The notes under the pieces: generated by a model
Told to the model about the DNA's origin: nothing
Databases searched by the model: none
Seen by the model: only the letters and a program-made list of their open reading frames with translations
Part shown: positions 27,701 through 39,700 of the stretch, piece by piece
Position numbering within the stretch: the stretch's first letter is position 1
Layout: each line of letters starts with the position of its first letter
Made by a program: the position numbers and the translations under genes
Assembly: GCF_021869535.1 (NCBI RefSeq)
Contig: NW_026262668.1
Coordinates: forward strand, 65,502,058 to 65,566,057
DNA length: 64,000 nucleotides
Source: Mytilus californianus
Taxonomy: Eukaryota; Mollusca; Bivalvia; Mytilida; Mytilidae
Direction of reading: 5' to 3'

Positions 27701-30700
27701 AGAAATTTTAGAAAAATTTGTCTTAATTTTAAAAAAAATATATGATTGATTTGAGTAATTGATGAATCAATGCTTAATGTCGAGTGACAAATATTACATG
27801 CATTTTCAGTTCTCAAATATTTTACAAATTTTTATTTCCTCATTTTTGCTTAAACAAATGATGTGATCCTACTTGGAACTGTATATATATATATATATTT
27901 AGAAAATGGCCTTGATTTCACTTGAATGCACCAGTACTTGAAATGATGTATATTTGATTGAAAAAAATGTGTTTCTCAGAAAACTCTTGATTTTGATAAA
28001 AATTAAACTCAATATGGAAATGGTATGTTTTAGTTAGATAGGTGATTCAGGCTCTCAGTCCCCTCTTGTTTCAAGGAGGTACAGATCAGTAACAGTGCTG
28101 AAAATCTATTTTAAATCCAGTACTACCAATTTAAAAGTTTTGGGGTAATGATATACAATTTTGTCTTCGAACAAGTTCATAACCTTCAAAGCCCAAATCT
28201 TTCTGTAAAGGTTGATGGATTTCAACAGAACTTTCCACAAATTTAGGAAATATAGCCCTGTGAAAAATCTGCTTTAAAATTGATTCAACTGCTTCTTCCC
28301 TTTTGAACCTCATGTTTATCATCCGCCTATGTGCAGTATGTATTACAAAAACCTGTATGAAATGAAAACATGTCAGTGTAGGTTATATAACAACAAGAAC
28401 ATATGTTTAATAAGTTATTTAATGTTAACATAACTAGTCTAAACAGTTTATACAACATTCATCACTGACAAGACTACTATTTCTGTAACAATAACATATT
28501 ATATTCAGCTTTGGTGCAGGTGAATGATGCATGTTATTTCCTAAAATTTTGCAAAAAATTTAAGCAGATTTTAATTGAGCATGGGAAACAGATATGATGA
28601 ATTAATATTATGCACTGAAATTATTACTACTGTGGATTCATTAATATTCGTGGGTATTGGTAATTCTCGAATTTTAATGTTCAACAAAGTACACATTTTT
28701 CATAAGCTTGTATGCAGATTTTAACAAAACCATGAAATTCAATATCCAATTTATACAATTTTTCTTCAATCTACGAAAATTGGTATCCACGAATATTAAT
28801 AAATCTACAGTTATATTTCTTGTTCTGTATCAGATTTCTGTATTAGGACAAGGTTCAATCAAAAGAAATTATGAATTAATAATTGGTTCATACATTAACT
28901 TAAAAAGTTTTATTTAGATAGTTCAAATTTTTTTTGCAGTTACAAGAGATATGAACATATTGTACTGCTTCCCAAGGGTTCTGTAACATATGTATTCTTT
29001 ATATTACTCCATGTATTTTTTAATATTTATCCATTCAAATTCATTAAACATTAAAGTAGAAAGTTTTCTGAATACCTCCATCATTGGGTGAAGGGATAAG
29101 TTCATTGACACAGCTAGGTAACATTTGTAAAAATAATTAAACAAAGTTTGTTTAACACTTTACAATCATGGACTAAAAAAGAGATATATGCTATTTTTAA
29201 TATTTTTATGGCTTCAATACTTCACAAATTTTTAAACAGCTCTTTGCAACTGCTCTAAGCAAAATGAGCTGACTAACAGATCTTTAAACAGTTCTATGCA
29301 AAATGAGCTGACTAACAGATCTTTAAACAGTTCTATGCAAAATGAGCTGACTAACAGATCTTTAAACAGCTCTATGCACAATGAGCTGACTAACAGATCT
29401 TTAAACAGCTCTATGCAAAATGTGTTGAATAACATCTTTAAACAGCTCTATGCAAAATGAGTTGAATAACAGATCTTTAAACAGTTCTATGCAAAATGAG
29501 CTGACTAACATCTTTTAAACAGCTCTATGCACAATGAGCTGCCTAACAGATCTTTAAACAGCTCTATGCAAAATGAGTTGAATAACAGATCTTTAAACAG
29601 TTCTATGCAAAATGAGCTGACTGACAGATCTTTAAGTTGCTTTAAGCAAAATGAGCTGACTAACATATCTTTAAACAGTTCAGTGCAAAATGAGCTGACT
29701 ATCAAATATTGAAACAGTTCTATGCAAAATGGCCTCTCAAACAGATCTTTAAATTGCCTATGCTAAATGAACTGACAGATCTTTAAACACATGCAAAATG
29801 AACTAACAAATCTTTAAACTGCTCTAGTCTGCGTAAAATTAACAGACTTGCAAATCTTTAAACAGATCTATGCTATTGCTTAATGTCCATATGCAAAGTT
29901 ATGATAATAAACCCAACAGGATAAATACAGAAAAAGAAATATGTTTAATGTTGATTGATTGTAAATCACATTGAAATACAGAGTTGCTAGATTCTTTCCT
30001 ATGCATGTTTTAAACAAGCATGTTTAAGATTTATCCATCATCCAGTTTACTTTGTTTTCAAGACTGGCATTGCTCTAAAGTGCCAGCCAATTTTAGCCAT
30101 TCATGTAAAGAGCTGTTGGATGTTATAAAAATTGAAGACAAATGTTTGTATGTATGACAGACAGTCACCTAAAATGTTCATTGATTTCAGTATGAAACCA
30201 TTTACACACAGCATATAAAATTGTAAAGTGCAAATTGTGTATTGGTCAACATGGTAAGCAAAAAAGATTCCTCTACAAAGTTTTTACTAAAAATACATAT
30301 ATCATACACAGCAAAAATATTTTACAGTATATGAACATAATAGTAAACTATAAATATTCTTATAAAATTACAAATGTGTAAAATGTATTAAACAATATAT
30401 ACATATATGTCTAGAGTGTGTCTCTACGCTATTTTACATACAACAAAAATCAATAGATTAAAAAAAAATGTCAGTATTGTACAGGTAAATTTTCCCAAAA
30501 TTTATGGGAATGTAGTCACAAATGTTTTGTTACAATACAAATTAACTATTATGTATATACAAAAAATTCACAACATTAACTTCTTTCAAAATATGCCTAC
30601 CATATTTGAATCTTTATTTGTAAGGATAAAAAAATTTAAGTTGATATTTAAGAAATGCACATCAATAACTAAAATATTACTCTGTGTCACAGTAGAAAAC

Positions 30701-33700
30701 CAGCCCGTATAGATGTACCTGTCATCTTTTTTTTGTCCCCCATGTGACATGTCTGTTCATCCAGTCTTGTAATCGCTCTTGTGTACAATTCTGGCCAGAT
30801 TTTTATAAAACTTATATCATAGGTTTATACGTGTATCAGCAATGTCTTATACAAGTTTGAAAAATCAGTGACTATCAACTATTATTAAAAGAGTTATGAC
30901 CCTTGGAAATATTAATTATATGGAAAATTGCATTGTTAGTGCTCGTATGTGTACAATTCTTGCCAGATTCTTATGAAACTTATATCATCGTTTTATATCA
31001 ACAATGTCTTTGATACTTAAAAAATCAGTGGCATTCAATTATTTTTAAAAGAGTTATGTCCCTTGGAAATATTTATTTTTATGGAAAATTGCATTGTAAG
31101 CTCTCACATGTACAATTTTTGCCAGATTTTTATCAAATTTATATCAAAGGTTTATATCAGCAATGTCTCTGACAAATTCGAAAAATCAGTTCCAATCAAA
31201 TATTTTAAAAAGAGTTGCACCCCTTGGAAATATTGATTTGTATTGGAAATTTCATTGCATTAGCTCTCAAGCCTTCATTTCTCTAAGATATTTATAAAAA
31301 AATTTTTTTAGTTATTGCCTATGGACAGATAAAATATGTGCAACACGGAGGACATTGGAACTCTGTTCTTTTATTAAGTCTTCAAACCATATGGTATAGT
31401 CTTTAAAATTGAAGACATACTATATGTTAGTGCAGGATAAAACTGATTTTCTGGTTTATCCTAAAGTAACAAACTGATGCTTGCTTTTTGACTGATGATT
31501 TCTTTAAGATCATTTTAGAACTTTCTATTAGAAAATACATTGTCCAGCATGCTATGATTAGATTCATATTTTGATCAATATATTGTCGTGTAAATCTTTT
31601 AATGATGTATTTCCCATTTGGTAATAGTGGTAAATATTTGAATTAAAGTTTAAAAGCGCAGTATCATAGATATTTGACTGAGACATAAAAAGTTATATAG
31701 GAATCTAATGTACGTACATGAAGAGTAACTCTTTATTTGATTGTTTTTTTGATAGACAAGCAACTTATAAATAAAGCATCCTCTTTTTTGGAGATAGAAC
31801 ATTTCATTACAAACAATGTAATTTTAGAAATTAATCCCTAGATTACCATTGGAGATAGACTATGGATTTTTTACCTGTGTAATATCCCCAATTCTGTACC
31901 GCTGGATTTGCTAAGAATTGCTCATAGATTGAGTTCAAACCATGCAAACCATTTAATCATCGTACTACTGAGATAATTTTGATAACAATTATTTAACAGC
32001 AAAAATACATGAGAAATAGTTGAGATACAACATTATAAAAATACTTTTATCTGAACTGCATACCTGTCAACTGACCGGGATCCTGCAGGTGTGACCCGAG
32101 ATTTTCACAATTCTACGGGGTCACCCGGGACACCCACCGGGTGGCCAAATAACCGGGAATTCGGAAAATAACCTGTTTTCACCCGGATTCCTAAGCCTTC
32201 AGACTGATTTCATATAAAGTGATTTTCCTATGAAATACCAGCAAATTCGTAATTCTTCCTGGACAAGAAGTTCAACTAGCTGTGTAAACTCAAATCAAGT
32301 GACCCATTTCAGTGCATGGCTTCACTTGACAGCTTTGGTGTCAAGCACACTGTTAATTAACACCAATTACCTTAGCTTTAGGTTGTAAATAATTTGTGTA
32401 TTTCAAAGTTGTTTTAAAAACAAGTTGAGTTACTTCCCCTTTTTTGTCAATTCACAATATACTCCTTAAACTTATGTTTTTTTTTGTAAAAAGATTAAAT
32501 CTAAAATGAATTGAATGCAAAAACATATCAGAATAATGCTTTTACTTATTTTTAGCTCACCTGGCCCGAAGGGCCAAGTGAGCTTTTCTCATCACTTGGC
32601 GTCCGTCGTCCGTCAGCGTCGTCGTCGTCGTCGTTAGCTTTTTACAATAATCTTCTCCTCTGAAACCACTGGGCCAAATTTAACCAAACTTGGCCACAAT
32701 CATCATTAGGGTATCTAGTTTTAAAAATTTGTTCGATGACCCCGCCAACCAACCAAGATGGCCGCCATGGCTAAAAATAGAACATAGGGGTAAAATGTAG
32801 ATTTTGGCTTATATCTCTGAAACCAAAGCATTTAGAGTAAATCTGACATAGGGTAAAACTGATAATCAGGTCAAGATCTATCTGCCCTGAAATTTTCAGA
32901 CAAATCTGACAACCCGTTGTTGGGTTGCTGCCCCTGAATTGGTAATTTTAAGGAAATTTTGCAGTTTTTGGTTATTATCTTGAATATTATTATAGATAGA
33001 GATAAACTGTAAACAGCAATAATGTTCAGCAAAGTAAGATCTACAAATAAGTTGCCATGACCAAAATTGTCAGTCGACCCCTTAAGGAGTTATTGCCCTT
33101 AATAGTCAATTTTTAACAATTTTTTGTAAATTTTTGTAATCTTTTACAAAAATCTTCTTCTCTGAAACTACTGAGACAAATTTAACCATACTTGGCCAAA
33201 TCATTATTAGGGTATCTAGTTTAAAAATTTTGTCCGATGACCCCGCCTTCCAACCATCATGGCCGACTTGGTTAAAAATGAAGTTTTTGGTTTATATCTC
33301 TGAAACTAAAGCATTTAGAGCAAATCTGACAGGTGGCAAAAATGTTCATCAGATTTAGATTTATCTGCCCTGAAATTTTCAGACGAATCCGACAACCCGT
33401 TGTTGGGTTGCTGCCCCTGAGTTAGTAATTTTACAAAAATTTTGCATTTTTTTGTTATTATCTTAGATATCATTATAATATCTATTATCTAATACTATTA
33501 ATTATGATTTTAACCTTATTTTACATGATTTCCAAAGCATCAGTAAATACAGGTGAGCGACATAGGCTCTTGAGAGCCTCTAGTTCTACCTCAGAACAAT
33601 TAAAAAATAAAAATTTTGAAAATTACTTTTTTCATCTATACCTCCTTTAATTGTTTAACTTTATTTTATTATACTCTAATATCAACTTTTGACATGTTCT

Positions 33701-36700
33701 GTACCAACCTTGCAAGGGCTGTATAGCCAGTCAAGGTTGTTAAAAACATCCATTTGTTGTTGACATGTTCAATTGGTTAAAAGCTGTACAAATGTATGTG
33801 AAGAAATCACAAGTTGGCACAATGTATGTCATGGAAATGTATGTTATGGAATGAATATGAAAAGAAATTAAGGCAATGTAACACAAATCTATCTGGCCTT
33901 TAAGTGCAATGAAATCATTAAATGTACAATTTTAAATTACTTAACCATGTGGACATGTTTTGGAAACTTTGATATAAATTATAAGAAAAATGTCCACTAA
34001 ATACTGAAATTCAGCTCGAAAAAGTTCGTATGCGTTATGACCTGAGATTTCATTCTTCTATACAGGTCATGACCTGCATTTTCATTGTCATAGGTTGACA
34101 GGTATGGAACTGACTGGATGAATAAGCTGCTTATAAGCCATTATAATCCAATGGGAGTGTGGAGATAGAACAGTGTAGTTATGACAAAAACTCTTAGAGT
34201 GTAGAAATCTCGTATTATAGTTGTATAGGGAGATAGACCATTGCACTTGGATCTCAGATATATAGCTATCTCCATTTTTAACAAAAGTGGACTTATAACA
34301 CTATAAGATTCACACGAAGATATCTTTAATGGAATTTGAAGGTTTCTGGAATGTTTTAAAAAATTCATTGAATTTCATTTCAGCTTTAAAAGACAATAAA
34401 CAATAAAATAATTCTGTTTTTTTTCTCATTACAAAATGGAGGTTATGTTAGATTTTGATGATTTTCACTTTGCCTTAGTTTTCAAAAACATTAACTCAAG
34501 AAATGTGCATCAAAAGCAAAATTTCACTTTTGATCTATTGCAGTAAGATAAAAATTAGATATTTCGGTAACTCCTATGAGACAAATTAAGAATATTACTG
34601 TAATATTGGTTCTTTATTCCTGTGAGGATCAAATCAGATACAAGCATTTTCTATACATATTATGGAAGAAAAATTTGGTATCTGTATTTCAAAAAGTACT
34701 AAAATTGGGCAGACCGTCTCAATCAAAACAACTGTGAGGCCCAAAATTCGGAGATGCAAAAGCAGCTCAAATGACATAATGACATGAGAAAAAATGTTCA
34801 GTTGAATCTTTAAGATATTCTATTATCAATGTTGCATGCTACAAACAGACAAATATTGAAAAGATTGTAAATATTTGTTCTAGTTTAACCATATTCCTCA
34901 TTTTACCTCTCAATTAGTGTATTAGATAACAAAAGAACTATTGATCAAAGTAAACTGTAAAGCTGGGGTAAAACAAAAGCACTTTGTGATAATAGAATTT
35001 TTATGTGATCTGTCAATGATTATCTATAACAAGGATTGAAAAATGATGAGTACATTGGTGTACGATAGTCATTTGATCATTTTGAAGGCCATTTGAAGAA
35101 TCTGGTTGTAATTGAAGAATCTTGTAAAATATATAGAACATACTGGTAATGTGTGCAACTTCACTAAACACTTGAATGAATTAAGTGTTAAAACCTGCAA
35201 AAAACATTTCCCAGCTGCAGATCAAGTACTGTAAAATTCAGAAATTATTGCATACATGTAATATTGCAATTATTTAGCAGTCGACAACAAATGCGATATT
35301 GATTATTGCATTTTCAGAAAATACTGCAAACAAATAATGCTATCAAAATTGGAAATGCGAGTTTTTATTTTTGTGACACCTGTCTCCTCGCAAATTTTAC
35401 AATAATAAAAACATTTCAAAAATTTCTGAATTTACAGTAGATGTATTCACACTTATGCTATAGAAGGAGATGTAAATCCTGTTTTGGAAAGGGTACAGAC
35501 AACAAATATATATATAGCCTAGTTAGTTGAATGGTTTACTCTATGGTGCTGGATACAGCAGAGGGGTGTATGCCAGAATGTCAGCGAAGCATTGGTTCGA
35601 ATCCTGCTGAGAGAAAGACAAAAATTTGCTAGAGCAAATTTGCAGATATAACATTGTTGGGCTAAATTTCAGATGAAATATATATATTTATATAAATTAT
35701 TGGCTTGTACAGGCATTCAAAGCTTCATAACCAAATTCAATTAAAGAAGTTAGAAGGCAAAATACTGTAACCAAATATTACATGTAAATTAACAGAGAAT
35801 AAGCTGTCTAACCATAATTCAGCTTTGAAGCAAACCACTACTAGTCCTGTGGAATAGATGTAACTAGTATCAGAATGTAACAGAATTAAATGTCAATGAA
35901 ATACAAAATTATGTTACGAACATATTAGTTAATAAAACTCACAAGAAACTCTTTCTTTACCTTGGACAAGCATTATACTGTGGGTTCATTATTATTAGTT
36001 GGATACCGATTTTGTAGATTTCATTGGTAAAGGTTTACCACAAATTTAGATGTTCAACAAAGTATAAATTTTCTATAGGCTTGTATGCAAACTTTGAAAA
36101 AACCATGAAATCCAATATTCACGAAAATACAATTTTTTTCTCAATCCATGAAAATTGGTATCCACGAAAATAAATGAATTCATAGTACTTGTTGCCTTTT
36201 TTTCTCTTACAAGTAGGGTACAGAGTGAATAAAACATGTGTACAGCATAATTATGACAAAAAAAAACAAGTATTAATGTAAACATGATTAAATTTCACAA
36301 CCATTCATTTGTATTTGTACAATGTATAGACTAAAATGAATATCTAGAAATGTATACTACTATACAGAATACATTAAAACAGATATATCTACAGGGACTA
36401 TTGCTTTTATATTGTTGATTGTTTAAGGGTGTAAAAATTGAAAAATCATGTATCACCCCTGCAAAGCCAGGTAAACCCCAAATTATCATATATGCACATT
36501 TCTTGTCAGAATAATTCTTATTGAAACAGTTCTGTAACTGCATGTAAATCAAGTCTATATTTTAAGTATGTATGTTGTAATTTGCAGAGAAATTATGGAA
36601 AGAATTATATAGCCAGTCAAAGGAACAGTGTATACATGGTAAATCTTGTAAACACAGCAAAACATGTAGAGGTGAGTTTTAGTGAAACATTCTTTATACA

Positions 36701-39700
36701 AAATCATAGTGCCTTATACAGTGGATTCATTATTATTCATGGGATACCAATTTTTGAAGAAAAAAAAATGAATCCACAGTAGGTAATTGCAATGTTAAAC
36801 AATTTTTGTAGTAAAAAAATCCCAAGATGTTTTTTTAGTAGTATTTGGAAGTATCATTGAACTTGGGACTTTTTTTTTATTCATGGTGTCATACTTTGAC
36901 TTTGCAAAATACCAGTGAGTGGAAAGCATAGTGTTTGTGGAATTATTATATTAGTCATTTGGGTCAAGCCCAAATTCTCAGAAATTTTAAGTGGATTAGT
37001 TTCGCTTTTAAAGAAACTGCAAGAAGCATTTTAATAGTTATTTTCTGAATATCAAGTCAAATGAAATTATTGAATAATACTATTATTCTACAACCTCTGA
37101 AAATTTAATGTTGAATTTTGATTTCCTGATTATTGAAAGGGCTGAAGAGGTACAGATACACACAATATGGATTGATCTTTGATTCAAGGTTCAAAGTTCT
37201 GTTCATTTTGTACAATTCAACACCTTTCTTGAATTTTATTGAAATATGCAGGACCAATATGCACAGGGGGCACAAACAAATGACAAAATGACAACCCTTA
37301 TTCATCTTGATGTAAAAAAAAAATCAAAATGTGAGATAATATTTTGATACCTACAAAACATGGTTAACAGTTTGTTCTTTTCTCCGGGGGAGGGGAGGGG
37401 AGGGGGGGGGCTTCTTCAATACTTAATTGATAGGGATATCTCTGGGGTTCTCTTACCCCACCCTTTTCATATAATTTAGATTTTAAAAATGTATACCTTT
37501 TCATATATTGCGAAGGTAAAAATGTCAACTTTCCCATATTGGTTGGGTTTCGTGAAATCGAGAAAATATCACCTTTGCTAGGAGCTCAGATTCCTTATGT
37601 AATGTTTACTTATGGCGAGACTTCTGCTGTGACAGGGCCTTTCATATAAGTAATAGGAACTTTATTGACCTTATCATATATTTTTGATAGTTTTTCCCAT
37701 GTATCGCATATTTTCATGCTGGAAAAAGCGACCTATTTCCAGCGGCACAACCTATCACCCTGTATATAGGAAGTGGCCCCCTGAGGTTCCTTTAGTATTG
37801 CAACAACAAACAAAAACAAAAATCCACGTATGTTGCAGGTATTAAAAAGTTTTAACAGAAGATTTATACCTTGTTTGTATAGTATACACTTTACAATAGA
37901 AAAAAGAAGTATAACTCATTTCCCAAATTATTGGAAAATGAAATCCTGTTTACCCTACAAAGAAAGGTTATCACAACATGAATCAGTTTATTTACAGTTC
38001 AGAAATCTAGTATCTTCTCTCTTTTCCTTTGAAAACAATACCTGTATTCCTTAATTCTTATTTTTCTGCATTAAATGTCGTCTCCATTCTCACTAGGTAT
38101 ATGCATCTGTCACTGACATAGAGTCCGTCTGCTGAATAATCATTCTGTTGATGTTGAGCTCCTTATGTCAGACATAAATGTAACAAGAGTGTAAGAAATA
38201 TTGTTGCCATGAAGTTTTGAGTACCTGCCGATCCATTGCTGTAAGGAGATGTACTAGATGGATCACTACATTTTTCACATTTTTCATCTGAAGCATAAAA
38301 AAAGAACTTTTTAAATTTGTTAAAAGAGAAATGAGTATGTACGACAGATACCTCATGTGGAGCAGGATCTGCCTACGATTCCGGAGCACCTGAGAACACC
38401 CCCTGTTTTTGGTTGGGTTTGTGTTGCCTCAGTCTTCAGTTTTCTATCTTGTGTTTTGTATACATGTACTGTTGTTTGTCTTTTGGTCTTTTTCGTTTTT
38501 TTGCCATGGAGCTTGTGAGTGTGAATAAAATTAAGAATGGAAATGGTGAATGTGTCAAAGAGACAACAACCTGACCAAAGAGCAGAAAACAGCAAAAGGC
38601 CACCAATGGGTCTTCAACACAGCGAGAAAATCCCACACCTGGAGGCGGGCTTCAGCTGGCCCCTAAACAAAAATGTGTACTAGTTCAGTGAAAATGGACG
38701 TCACACTAAACTCCAAAAAATATGAATGAACTAAAATTAAAAAACATACAAGACTAACAAAGGCCAGCAGAGGCTACTGACTTGAATGCCCATTAGGTAT
38801 CTTTCTCCTCTCTTTTAAAAAAATTTACAATTTTTTATGTGTAGATAATAAAAAGATAATACAACAGTAAATTATACATGTATATGTGAAGTGAGTTCAA
38901 AGGAAAAAGTTTTTGTACGTTTTTTTACAGCTTTTTAGAATGTAAGTTTTAGTTGTTTGTTATACCAAAGTTTCTTCTGGATGTGGTCTTTGTCATCTTT
39001 GTTATGCTTGTATAAGTGGGGAATTACTATTTAAAAAAATATATGATATCTAAAAAGTTTCCAGTTTTTATAGCATGTACAGTGGATTTCATTGGTACAG
39101 GTGAACCATAAATTAAAATGTTCAATGAAGTACAAATTTACTATAAGCTTGAGTGTAGACTTTGTAAAACCACAAAGTCAATAATATCTATGAAAACCCA
39201 ATTTTTCCTCAATCCATGAAAATTGGTACCCATGAAAATAAATAAATCCACAGTAAATACATAACTGCTGTGAAGGAAATTTTCAAACTCTTCAGTATCC
39301 AGGGGCGCAAACTTAAAATTTTGTTGAGCGGAGCAAGGCGAAATTTTTTTTGAGGTAAAATTATCAAAACATTCTTTATCAATCTGAGGACAACCCATGC
39401 TTTGCAAATTTTAAGGGGGGCACACGCCCGCCACGCCCCCGCCTGAATCCGCCCCTGAGATACTGTTGTCTTTTTTTCTGCCAATAGTGCTTAAAGTGGT
39501 GTTAAACACAAACAATCAATCTTTTTTCAGTGGGAAGTAGATGTTACAGAATGCACCTACTATGTGGAAGTATTGTGTCACACATGACATTATTGGAAGC
39601 CACTCTAAATAAATTTGCTGTAAAACTTAATCTCAGGTTAGTATTTTAAATGGTAGATGTCATTTTAATTCTTGTGTTTATAAAAAAAGCAGAAATATTT

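Noticed and set aside
29232-29712. Met-initiated repeat proteins on both strands of the 39-bp minisatellite
   Set aside because: Open frames on both strands follow from the unit length and lack of stops; no gene structure.
30407-30712. 101-codon frame
   Set aside because: Lys/Asn/Ile-rich translation of AT-rich DNA with no splice context or domain.
31430-31660. Minus-strand open segment of about 67 codons as an upstream exon for the 28131-28352 candidate
   Set aside because: No plausible acceptor upstream and the composition looks AT-driven.
35515-35610. A true tRNA gene
   Set aside because: The B box is perfect but acceptor and anticodon arms do not pair and the spacing is wrong, so a SINE is the better call.
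37830-38054. 74-codon frame after ATGTTGCAG as an alternative SBNO exon
   Set aside because: In the phase required by exon 15 it reads TAA after five codons, and its own frame matches nothing I recognise.
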